Below, in pieces: positions 1-7,057 of a DNA stretch of 43,800 nt. The stretch is from contig CAJWNW010000002.1 of the NCBI GenBank assembly GCA_913044085.1, positions 1 through 43,800 on the forward strand. The letters run 5' to 3'. Every line of letters starts with the position of its first letter. The stretch's first letter is position 1. Source of the DNA: an uncultured Flavobacteriaceae bacterium. GTDB lineage: Bacteria > Bacteroidota > Bacteroidia > Flavobacteriales > Flavobacteriaceae. The translations under genes were made by a program, and so were the position numbers. The notes beneath the pieces are model-generated. The model made no database searches. It was not told the DNA's origin and saw nothing but the letters and a program-made list of their open reading frames with translations.

Positions 1-1
1 C

Positions 2-223
2 TTAAGAGATGTTCGAATTCCTGTGTTAGAATATAAAATAGATGGACGAAAGCTAAAATTCAGATGGAATAATGTAGTCAGTGGTTTTGATATGCCGGTA
101 GAAGTCATAAAAGGAAAACAAAGTTTATGGCTCTACCCTACAGAGTCCTGGCAAACTACAGCGGCTAATACATCGGAAATCGAAATCGATTCTGATTACT
201 ATATAAATCTAAAAAAACTCTGA
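2..223 (+). CDS. C-terminal end of an M1-family (gluzincin) aminopeptidase, cut by the window edge
   Basis: The frame is open from the left edge to a TGA at 221-223, so only about 73 C-terminal residues are visible. The stretch FRWNNVVSGFDMPVEV followed by a short beta-rich tail resembles the end of the Bacteroidota M1 zinc aminopeptidases, in which the last domain is a small Ig-like sandwich. The catalytic HEXXH region would lie upstream of the window, so activity cannot be judged. The truncation is a window artefact and not a broken gene. The family call rests on recalled similarity of a short tail and is only moderately sure. Confidence 0.55.
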   Translation, partial: LRDVRIPVLEYKIDGRKLKFRWNNVVSGFDMPVEVIKGKQSLWLYPTESWQTTAANTSEIEIDSDYYINLKKL

Positions 224-306
224 AAACTTTAGAAATGATTCTCTTGATTGTCCAATCTTATAAATTATTTAACTTTATAAAATTAAAAGAATCAAACTTT
301 TTTCAC

Positions 307-322
307 AACACTTAAAAGTGTT
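307..322. repeat. Short perfect inverted repeat between the aminopeptidase and LETM1-like genes
   Basis: AACACT and AGTGTT (6 bp) flank TAAA and are followed by TTCT. It could be a weak terminator for the upstream gene or a protein-binding dyad. The stem is short and the T-run poor, so no function is assigned. Confidence 0.25.
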
Positions 323-404
323 TTCTAGATTATGTTTAAGTAAAAGAATTGAAAAATACTGCAGAAGCATTGAATAAAACACAAAATTTATAAATTTCAT
401 AAAA

Positions 405-1565
405 ATGAACCCATCGGCAAGAGGTTGGTTGAAAAAATTATTAAAATTTGCAGATAAAAATGACGCTAAAGCTGAAACTGTTGCAAATCTTTACCCTGCG
501 CTAAAATCTGTTGGATTTATATATGGCAGTAATATTTCAGTCCTCATTAAGGATTTTAAAAGTAAAGATTTTAATCAAGAAGAATGTTGTAAAATTAATT
601 TTGTTTGGGCACTTTTAGCTGCTTACAACTGCAATTCAAAAGATAATACTAATTTTGAAATTGCACTCAAAAAATTCTACGAAACCATTGGATTCCACAA
701 ATCCAACTTCATTAATGGGATTCTGGGGGATGATGTGGAATCTATTCTTAACAAGCGAATTCAAACGGATAATAATATTTTTTCAAAAAATTTTAGCCTA
801 TTTGTCACCAATGCCCTGCTCTTTATGGATGTTTTGGCCTTCAGTGCATTTTTACATAACCCTGATTATGCCGAGAAACACCTTTTGGAATTAGAAAATT
901 CAATAAGAACTGTTGTTTCTAAAGCCCTCAACACCAAAAGTGAAAAAAACAATTACGACGAAAGCTTAATCAAATTATTAGAGGCATCACTGCGCTTATC
1001 AAAATCTAAAAACAACAGCTATGATACATTAAATTTAAGTCGGTTTTCAGAGACTGAGCGATTTTACTTACTAGACTTAGCATGCATGGCCACATGGAAT
1101 GATTTTAAAATTGAAAGTGGTGAACAAGAGTTTTTTAGGGAATTTTCAAAGAAATTCAAACTTAGTCAGTCTGTAATTAAAAAGGCAATTAATAGTTTGA
1201 ATGTTTTTTATTGGAGTTATAAAAATGACATCAGTTTATTGAGTACCCAAAATCTTGCCAAACGGCTATACGACCACTCCACATCCGTTGTGAAAAAACT
1301 TATCACAAGAAACAGCAAATATTTATACCAGGAGTTAAAAGAAAGTAAAGATCTAGTAAAATTATTAACTGAATCTACCCTAAGAGACCTAAGTGATAAA
1401 GAACAAGAACAAATGCAAGAACAAATGATGGACATTATTAAATCCATACCAAGTCTGGCTATTTTTATGCTTCCTGGTGGTGCAATTTTATTGCCCATTT
1501 TTATTAAATTTATTCCTAAACTCCTGCCCTCTGCTTTTGATGAAAATAGAATAGAAGAAGAGTGA
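405..1565 (+). CDS. LETM1-like (LETM1-related biofilm-associated) protein
   Basis: This 386-aa protein is mostly alpha-helical. It has no signal peptide and no recognisable enzyme motif in its first 340 residues. Residues 346-375 form a hydrophobic proline/glycine segment (SIPSLAIFMLPGGAILLP, then FIKFIPKLLPSAF). This closely resembles the membrane segment of the LETM1 family, known from mitochondrial cation/proton exchange. Flavobacterial relatives are annotated as LETM1-related biofilm-associated proteins; that is recalled, and no biofilm role can be seen here. The gene stands alone with about 180 bases upstream. An ECF sigma gene begins 63 bases downstream on the same strand. The likely location is the inner membrane, anchored near the C-terminus. 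Its function is unknown. Confidence 0.7.
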   Translation: MNPSARGWLKKLLKFADKNDAKAETVANLYPALKSVGFIYGSNISVLIKDFKSKDFNQEECCKINFVWALLAAYNCNSKDNTNFEIALKKFYETIGFHKSNFINGILGDDVESILNKRIQTDNNIFSKNFSLFVTNALLFMDVLAFSAFLHNPDYAEKHLLELENSIRTVVSKALNTKSEKNNYDESLIKLLEASLRLSKSKNNSYDTLNLSRFSETERFYLLDLACMATWNDFKIESGEQEFFREFSKKFKLSQSVIKKAINSLNVFYWSYKNDISLLSTQNLAKRLYDHSTSVVKKLITRNSKYLYQELKESKDLVKLLTESTLRDLSDKEQEQMQEQMMDIIKSIPSLAIFMLPGGAILLPIFIKFIPKLLPSAFDENRIEEE

Positions 1566-1574
1566 ATAAATGTC

Positions 1575-1589
1575 AAACTGTAACAGTTT
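1575..1589. promoter_or_regulatory. 15-bp perfect dyad upstream of an ECF sigma operon
   Basis: AAACTG-TAA-CAGTTT is a perfect inverted repeat centred about 47 bases before the TTG start of the sigma gene and 10 bases after the stop of the LETM1-like gene. It is operator-like in size and symmetry. The three-base spacer makes an RNA hairpin unlikely. Confidence 0.3.
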
Positions 1590-1628
1590 AAAACAAAGAG
1601 CGTCTTATTAAAACTTATTTTAGAATTC

Positions 1629-2126
1629 TTGAAATTGGAGAACCAAAACGAATTTGTAACACTCATAGAAAAACATCAGAATTTGATTCACAAAATCTGT
1701 CGTTTGTACGCCAAAAGTGATGCAGAACACAAAGACTTATTTCAAGAAATCACCATCCAGCTTTGGAAAGCCTATCCAAAGTTTAGAGGCGACTCCAAGT
1801 TCAGTACATGGATGTACCGTGTAAGTATTAATACCGCCATAACGCTTTACAGAAAATCCAAACGAAGAATTCAGAGTTTTAGTTTTGAAGATGTGGCTTA
1901 TAAAGTACCTCAAAATGAGTCTTATGATGACTCAGAAGACCAACAACTCAAATCGATATACAAAGCGGTAAAAGCACTGAATGACATTGATAAAGCAGTC
2001 ATTTTCCTCTATTTGGAAAATAAGTCCTATAAGGAAATTAGTAACACCATTGGCATTACAGAAGTCAATGCACGTGTTAAAATGAACCGCATTAAGAATA
2101 AATTAAAGAAACAATTAAATCCTTAA
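1629..2126 (+). CDS. ECF-type RNA polymerase sigma factor (sigma-70 family)
   Basis: This 165-aa protein has the two-domain layout of an ECF sigma factor. Region 2 lies at about residues 20-80 (FQEITIQLWKAYPKF, then STWMYRVSINTAI, binding core polymerase and the -10). Region 4 lies at about 112-163 (YKEISNTIGITEVNARVKM, the -35 helix-turn-helix). No Met codon occurs in frame before region 2, so the start is taken as TTG at 1629, which gives the normal N-terminal length. The next gene begins 2 bases after the stop and encodes a multi-pass membrane protein, the usual position for a cognate anti-sigma factor. The signal it answers to is not evident. Confidence 0.9.
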   Translation: MKLENQNEFVTLIEKHQNLIHKICRLYAKSDAEHKDLFQEITIQLWKAYPKFRGDSKFSTWMYRVSINTAITLYRKSKRRIQSFSFEDVAYKVPQNESYDDSEDQQLKSIYKAVKALNDIDKAVIFLYLENKSYKEISNTIGITEVNARVKMNRIKNKLKKQLNP

Positions 2127-2128
2127 TT

Positions 2129-2770
2129 ATGGATGAATTAAAACGCTTAAAAAAGGACTGGCAGGAAAATTTGAAGTTTCCCAAACTTAGCAAAGAGGAA
2201 ATTTACAAACTGTTGCACAAAAAATCTTCATCTATTGTAAAAAAGATTTTTATTTTTAGTCTAATTGAATTTGGTTTTTGGTCACTGCTAAGCTTCACAA
2301 TCAAAGACAATGAAGCACAACAACGTTTTGACCAATATGAAATGGACCACTTGACCACACCGCTCATTGTAATTGGATATGTGATCCTTTTTTACTTTTT
2401 CTTTATGTTTTACAAGAATTACAAATCAATCACCACAACAGCGAATTCAAAAGAATTGATGGAGCAGATTCTCAAAACCCGAAAAACAGTCAAACATTAC
2501 GTGATTTTCAATCTACTTTTCTTATATATTTCCATTGTTATTGGACTATTTATAGAAATCAATAAAAACCCTGATGTTGCCTTACTCACCAAAGATTTCA
2601 CGGCTTCTGGAGATTATTACATATTTTACGGAATTATGTTGGCTACAACACTTATGATGATGGCTTTACTGACAGCTATACTTCTCGGGTTTTATTATTT
2701 GATATATGGTATATTATTAAAGAAATTGAAAAACAACTACAAAGAATTGAAAAAAATTGAATTAGAGTAA
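2129..2770 (+). CDS. Multi-pass membrane protein, candidate anti-sigma factor
   Basis: This 213-aa protein has a charged, probably cytosolic head of about 38 residues followed by four or five hydrophobic helices: roughly 40-57, 74-95, 118-141 and 163-198, the last long enough for two passes. It starts 2 bases after the ECF sigma gene, so the pair is almost certainly co-transcribed. Position and topology suggest that the head (LKRLKKDWQENLKFPKLSKE) holds the sigma factor until a membrane signal releases it. I see no zinc-finger anti-sigma motif (HxxxCxxC) and no FecR-like domain, so if it is an anti-sigma factor it is not of a common class. The role is inferred from context only. Confidence 0.6.
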   Translation: MDELKRLKKDWQENLKFPKLSKEEIYKLLHKKSSSIVKKIFIFSLIEFGFWSLLSFTIKDNEAQQRFDQYEMDHLTTPLIVIGYVILFYFFFMFYKNYKSITTTANSKELMEQILKTRKTVKHYVIFNLLFLYISIVIGLFIEINKNPDVALLTKDFTASGDYYIFYGIMLATTLMMMALLTAILLGFYYLIYGILLKKLKNNYKELKKIELE

Positions 2771-2781
2771 ACTTCTGGTAT

Positions 2782-3579
2782 TTACCAATTTCGTTGTTTG
2801 TTCAAGCGTTCATTTTCAATTAATTCCTCTTGTGGAATGACCTTTAGAAATGAAGGGTGCTGCTCAATAGCATATTCAATTTTTTCTACAATTTGTTCTA
2901 TGGACTCATTGTCATAATCAACTTCAAGCGGTGCTTTAATTTCGATGGATTGTAAAATATTTTTCTTTTTAATCCGGATACCTTTCTTATCAAAAGCTCT
3001 TCTAAAACCATCAATCACAATAGGAACTACAATAGGCTGGTAGTGTTTAATGATATGTGCTGTTCCCTTCCGAATGGGTTTAAAAGGGGTAGTAGTCCCC
3101 TGAGGAAAGGTAATAACCCAACCATCGTCTAATGCTTTTTTAATATTTGATATATCACTCATTTTTACTTGACGGTTAACATCCCTTCCTGATGCGCGCC
3201 AAGTCCGTTCAATGCTTATGGAGCCTGCATAAGCAAAGATCTTTGGTAATAGACCTGCTTTCATGGTTTCTTTTGCTGCGACATAATAAAGATTCAGCTT
3301 AGGGTTCCACAAATAGCCCACATTTTTAAGAGTGTCATCTCGACCACTTAATGCTGCATTAAAGACATGAAACATAGCGACAACATCCGCAAAATAGGTC
3401 TGATGATTTGATATAAAAAGAACGTTGGTTTGTGGGAGTTCACGTAAAATATCAGAGCCTTCAATTTTTAGTTCATTAAAGCCTTGATAACGTTGGTGGC
3501 TGATGGTTCCTAAAATACGGATGATCCATTTTTTAATAAATAAATATTGCCCAAAAATATTTTTTTTTAAGAGACCCAT
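2782..3579 (-). CDS. Lysophospholipid-acyltransferase (PlsC-like) family protein with altered motifs
   Basis: This 265-aa protein has the PlsC fold layout: a short hydrophobic N-terminus, the NHQTY block at residues 58-62, then FPQGTTTP at 158-165 and the VPIVIDGF strand. PlsC enzymes acylate lysophosphatidic acid at the inner membrane. Two motifs depart from textbook form. The catalytic HX4D reads H59-QTYFA-D65, which is HX5D, and FPEGT reads FPQGT (Glu to Gln). The rest is well kept, so this is probably a specialised acyltransferase that may use another acceptor lipid, and not a dead copy. It converges with the sigma operon and lies 31 bases downstream of the Nudix gene on the same strand. 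Confidence 0.8.
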   Translation of the reverse strand: MGLLKKNIFGQYLFIKKWIIRILGTISHQRYQGFNELKIEGSDILRELPQTNVLFISNHQTYFADVVAMFHVFNAALSGRDDTLKNVGYLWNPKLNLYYVAAKETMKAGLLPKIFAYAGSISIERTWRASGRDVNRQVKMSDISNIKKALDDGWVITFPQGTTTPFKPIRKGTAHIIKHYQPIVVPIVIDGFRRAFDKKGIRIKKKNILQSIEIKAPLEVDYDNESIEQIVEKIEYAIEQHPSFLKVIPQEELIENERLNKQRNW

Positions 3580-3610
3580 ATATTAATGAGAATAGAAATG
3601 CAAACCTAAG

Positions 3611-4258
3611 CTATTTTTTTAAAATTAAATTGAATAAATATATAATTTCCATGAGAATCATGGCGGTAGCGCCCCAAACTATATGCCCATTAAAATTAAA
3701 CGCAGGGACAGAAACCGACAATCCATAAGAAGTTTTGACCGTTGTTATTATTTGATGCTTAGCATTCATCACAGCTTTAAGGGAAACTTCAATAACAGAC
3801 TCTACTTCTGAAATTTGAGGTTTAAAATCGGGGGTTTCAGCGGTTAGACCAATAAAAGGAAAAACATTGAAATTACTTGGAGGAATGTAAACTTCTGAAA
3901 GGCCCGTTATGATTTGAATTGCCTCTGATTGCACGCCAATTTCCTCCATTGTTTCACGCAATGCGGTTTGTTGAAGGTTAAAATCTTCAGCTTCGGGTTT
4001 TCCACCAGGAAATCCAATTTGACCTGAGTGAACATCAGGACTTGGCTTTCGGAGAATAAAAGCCAAATAGGTATTGTTGTTTTTTCCAGGATAAAACAAA
4101 GCCAGAACTGCAGCTAGTTTGGCATTATCAATTAAATGCGATGTTTGTTTTAACAAAACATCTCTGAATGGTGGTGCCATTTGCAATTGCGCTTCTTTTC
4201 CTGGCAACTCATGGGAATTAATCGAACCAATAATTTCAGAAAATGCGTCAAATCTCAT
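3611..4258 (-). CDS. Nudix hydrolase, CoA pyrophosphatase type (NudL-like)
   Basis: This 215-aa protein carries the CoA-pyrophosphatase signature upstream of the Nudix box, HSGQIGFPGGKPEAED at residues 77-92, followed by TALRETMEEIG at 98-108. The REXXEE core that binds the divalent metal is intact. Enzymes of this group split CoA and acyl-CoA into phosphopantetheine and 3',5'-ADP. The C-terminal 20 residues are strongly hydrophobic (LMEIIYLFNLIL), which may tether the enzyme to the membrane. The acyltransferase gene follows 31 bases downstream, a possible acyl-CoA/lipid pairing. It is divergent from the cyclophilin gene, with only 32 bases between the two starts. Confidence 0.88.
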   Translation of the reverse strand: MRFDAFSEIIGSINSHELPGKEAQLQMAPPFRDVLLKQTSHLIDNAKLAAVLALFYPGKNNNTYLAFILRKPSPDVHSGQIGFPGGKPEAEDFNLQQTALRETMEEIGVQSEAIQIITGLSEVYIPPSNFNVFPFIGLTAETPDFKPQISEVESVIEVSLKAVMNAKHQIITTVKTSYGLSVSVPAFNFNGHIVWGATAMILMEIIYLFNLILKK

Positions 4259-4290
4259 ATATTTCGCCTTTGATATAAAACCAATAAAAT

Positions 4291-4983
4291 ATGCGGTATC
4301 TTATCCTGTTGTTTGTTTTTCTCTTGAACTGTCAAGATACTAAATCTAAAAAAACAAAAGAAGCCCCAAATTCATATGCTGCTACAAAAGTTTCTAATAT
4401 CCCAAACAAAGAAGAAAAATCCGATACTGCGTTTTTGTTGAATGACCAGAATGTTATGGAGTTCTTTCTAGCCTATGATAAAGAACACAAAGAGAATAAA
4501 GTTCGCATCACCACAGATTTTGGGGCAATCGACATTGAATTGTTTGAATCTACAAAATTCCATCGATCCAATTTTATTTACCTCACAAAGAAGCACTATT
4601 TTAACAATACACAGTTTTACCGAGTTATTGACAATTTTATAATTCAAGGCGGAAATAGCGATGACCAAAAAACACTAAACAAGCGAAAGAAAATTGGACG
4701 CTATTTATTACCCAATGATCACAAAAAAGGTTATAAACACGATCGTGGCATGGTCAGTATGCCTAGTAGTGCAGTGGCCAACCCTTACAAAATGGCCTCT
4801 CCTTTTGAGTTTTTTATAGTACAACAGCGTGGAGGCGCTCACCACCTAAATGGCGACTATGCGGTATTTGGAAAAGTGATTGCTGGCATGGAGGTCGTTG
4901 ATAAGATTGCTACTGTTCCTACAGACCGAGGCGATTGGCCCCAAAAAAATGTATACATCAAGAAGGTTGATATCATTAATTAG
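4291..4983 (+). CDS. Cyclophilin-type peptidyl-prolyl isomerase, lipoprotein
   Basis: This 230-aa protein begins with a lipoprotein signal (hydrophobic LILLFVFLL, then Cys14), so it should be lipidated and face the periplasm. A low-complexity linker to about residue 60 precedes a cyclophilin domain. The domain shows FYRVIDNFIIQGG (containing the catalytic Arg and the Gln of FxxxQGG), the FEFFIVQQ strand, and a C-terminal YAVFGKVIAGMEVVD. It would catalyse cis-trans isomerisation of X-Pro bonds during folding of exported proteins. The FIIQGGNSDD segment and the overall length are normal for Bacteroidota periplasmic cyclophilins. The gene is single, with about 100 bases before oxyR. Confidence 0.92.
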   Translation: MRYLILLFVFLLNCQDTKSKKTKEAPNSYAATKVSNIPNKEEKSDTAFLLNDQNVMEFFLAYDKEHKENKVRITTDFGAIDIELFESTKFHRSNFIYLTKKHYFNNTQFYRVIDNFIIQGGNSDDQKTLNKRKKIGRYLLPNDHKKGYKHDRGMVSMPSSAVANPYKMASPFEFFIVQQRGGAHHLNGDYAVFGKVIAGMEVVDKIATVPTDRGDWPQKNVYIKKVDIIN

Positions 4984-5065
4984 GTTTAATTATAATATTT
5001 TTACAATCAGCGGTAAATTGTTACGGATAGCCTATTGAAAACGGGGAAAGGATAGATAAAATTTA

Positions 5066-5073
5066 TAACTTTG
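5066..5073 (+). promoter_or_regulatory. -7 box of the oxyR promoter
   Basis: TAACTTTG matches the Bacteroidota -7 consensus TAnnTTTG and lies 14 bases before the oxyR start, which predicts a very short leader. No clear -33 TTTG is seen at the usual spacing. Confidence 0.55.
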
Positions 5074-5087
5074 TGTAAATTCACTTT

Positions 5088-6035
5088 ATGACCATCACAC
5101 AATTACACTATGTACTGGCAGTTGCCGAACATCAAAACTTTACAAAAGCAGCGCGTTATTGTCATGTAACACAACCCACGCTTAGCATGCAAGTTCAAAA
5201 ACTAGAAGATGAGTTGAATGTCCAGATTTTTGACCGTGGAAAGAAGCCAATTGAACTCACCGCTGTTGGAACAAAAATTGTGGCACAGGCAAAAAATATT
5301 GTGGCTGAAGCAGAACGCATTAATGACATTGTAGATCAGGAAAAAGGCTTTATTGGGGGTGAATTTAAATTGGGTATGATTCCAACGGTCATGCCTACTC
5401 TATTGCCGATGTTTCTCAAAACTTTTATCAAGCATTTCCCTATGGTGAAGTTAAAAATTGAAGAACTCAACACTGATGAACTTATACACCGAATCCATGA
5501 GGGGCATTTGGATGCTGCTATTGCAGCCACTCCCTTAAAAATGAATACTATTAAAGAGCGCGTTCTTTTTTACGAACCCTTTGTTGGCTACATTTCACCC
5601 AATCATCGATTGAAAGAGAAAACAGCAATTGAAATATCGGACTTGGATATCAATGACATGCTTTTATTGGAAGATGGTCATTGTTTTAGAGAAGGTGTGA
5701 TTAATTTGTGTAAAACTTTGAAAGAACAACAAAAAGAAGCCTATGAATTGGAAAGCGGCAGCATAGAAATGCTGGTTAAACTTTCCAATGAAGGGATGGG
5801 AATGACCTTACTCCCCTATTTGAACACATTGGATTTAAAATTAACGGAACAGAAAAACTTACGCTTTTTTAAAAATCCACCCCCGGCGAGAGAGGTGAGC
5901 TTGATTTTTAATAAAAATGAACTTAAAATTCAAATTATTGAGGCCATTCATAGGACAATTTCTGAAATTGTAAGGGGCGCTATAAAATTTCAAGATGTTG
6001 AAATTATCAGTCCCATAGCAAACAAAAAGCCTTAG
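5088..6035 (+). CDS. oxyR: Hydrogen-peroxide sensing LysR-type regulator OxyR
   Basis: This 315-aa protein has an N-terminal LysR winged helix (FTKAARYCHVTQPTLSMQVQ, residues 18-37) and a substrate-binding-like regulatory domain. Cys199 and Cys208 sit in LLLEDGHCFREGVINLC. They have the same spacing and the same residue numbers as the disulfide-forming pair of Escherichia coli OxyR, so it should sense peroxide by thiol oxidation and activate catalase and peroxidase genes. The start at 5088 gives exactly this numbering and has a -7 box just upstream. No peroxidase target is adjacent, although a Bcp gene lies about 10 kb away. LysR family membership is certain and the OxyR identity nearly so. 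Confidence 0.95.
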   Translation: MTITQLHYVLAVAEHQNFTKAARYCHVTQPTLSMQVQKLEDELNVQIFDRGKKPIELTAVGTKIVAQAKNIVAEAERINDIVDQEKGFIGGEFKLGMIPTVMPTLLPMFLKTFIKHFPMVKLKIEELNTDELIHRIHEGHLDAAIAATPLKMNTIKERVLFYEPFVGYISPNHRLKEKTAIEISDLDINDMLLLEDGHCFREGVINLCKTLKEQQKEAYELESGSIEMLVKLSNEGMGMTLLPYLNTLDLKLTEQKNLRFFKNPPPAREVSLIFNKNELKIQIIEAIHRTISEIVRGAIKFQDVEIISPIANKKP

Positions 6036-6185
6036 ACCAAATTTACCGAGCAACAACTCAGCTCCGGATGTTTTTAGTTAATGTGAAAATGAATTCTTTA
6101 AGTTCCTCTTTTTATAGGGAATTAAATACTGCATGGCCTTTTGAAATTCCATATTAAATAATTCCGTTTTAAACAAAAAAAACAT

Positions 6186-6641
6186 TTAAGATTTAATTTT
6201 AAGTGTCCATTCGAAAGAAAATTTTGAAACCAAATCTCCGCTAGCATCACGCCCCTCAGATTCCAATAAAACGGTTTGTCCCAGACCTGTATCAATGGCT
6301 TTTTGTAATGCATTGTCGATTTCAAGTCCTTGGATGCATTTAAATGTAATGCGTCCTTTTGCCTTTTTGGTGAATTGGGCTTCATTTCGCAAGACTAACA
6401 TCGAAATATTCTGATTCAATGCTTTGATTTTAAGAATGATGAGCGCACCTGTACTCAATTCTGCAGCCATGCCTTGAACCGCCCAAAACATGGACTTGAA
6501 TGGGTTTTTATTAATCCATCTATGTCGTACGCCCACATGGCATTTTTCGGAATCGACCCGCTTGACACGAACCCCACACAAAAAGGCGGATGGGAGATTT
6601 AAAATAAGAAAAAGGTTGAGTTTTCTTGGTGAAAATAGCAT
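6186..6641 (-). CDS. DUF4442 hotdog-fold protein (putative thioesterase-like)
   Basis: This 151-aa protein has the PF14539-type (DUF4442) pattern. A hydrophobic helix near residues 8-24 is followed by RHRWINKNPFKSMFWAVQGM, where the NPF-S-M block begins the central hotdog helix, and then alternating beta strands to the C-terminus (SKFSFEWTLKIKS). Hotdog proteins often hydrolyse or bind acyl-CoA, but no substrate is known for this group. An overlapping open frame on the same strand (6122-6385) has no protein-like features. The gene stands alone, convergent with oxyR across about 150 bases in which I see nothing. Confidence 0.8.
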   Translation of the reverse strand: MLFSPRKLNLFLILNLPSAFLCGVRVKRVDSEKCHVGVRHRWINKNPFKSMFWAVQGMAAELSTGALIILKIKALNQNISMLVLRNEAQFTKKAKGRITFKCIQGLEIDNALQKAIDTGLGQTVLLESEGRDASGDLVSKFSFEWTLKIKS

Positions 6642-6771
6642 GTAATTTATATTATGTATCAGCGAATATAATCAATATATTTATTGTTTTAAAGCGGTTT
6701 GATAGGAACCAAAAAGTAATTTTTTAAAGTTACTGGCTTAATTATTGATATATTTTTTAAAAGGCTTAAAA

Positions 6772-6999
6772 ATGGCATATATCAAATTATATCAAGGCAG
6801 TTTTATTGTAGTTCAAATGATGCGAAGACATTTAGAAAATCAAGACATTAAACCAATTATTAAAGACGAAAGTGAATCGGCACGGCTGGCTGGATTTGGT
6901 GTTTCTGATATCGGAATTCAGCAATTATTTGTTCACGAAAGTGAAGTACCAAATGCCACTAAAATTATAAATGTTGCACTTGGACAAATGAGACTCTAA
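6772..6999 (+). CDS. DUF2007 family protein (putative signal-transducing protein)
   Basis: This 75-aa protein resembles the DUF2007 fold. It has an N-terminal strand and helix (YQGSFIVVQMMRRHLENQDI) in which a residue pair would face a ligand, then VSDIGIQQLFVHESEVPNA and a C-terminal amphipathic helix. The start at 6772 (MAYIKLYQG) is preferred to an ATG 27 bases upstream, because it follows an A-rich leader typical of these genes and gives the usual family length. Members are often called signal-transducing proteins on weak grounds, and the function is really unknown. It has no close operon partner. Confidence 0.8.
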   Translation: MAYIKLYQGSFIVVQMMRRHLENQDIKPIIKDESESARLAGFGVSDIGIQQLFVHESEVPNATKIINVALGQMRL

Positions 7000-7057
7000 T
7001 TTTTCCTCTATTATTTTTTGAAATCATTGTTGTATTTTAGGGGTTTAAACTTAAATT

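Noticed and set aside
1217..1666. Long open frame (149 aa) on the minus strand over the LETM1-like and sigma genes
   Set aside because: It is antisense to two well-supported genes, lacks domain features and is rich in Ser/Phe/Leu as expected for a shadow frame.
6122..6385. 87-aa minus-strand frame overlapping the DUF4442 gene
   Set aside because: Same strand but a different frame; the overlapping DUF4442 frame has a recognisable family pattern and this one has none.
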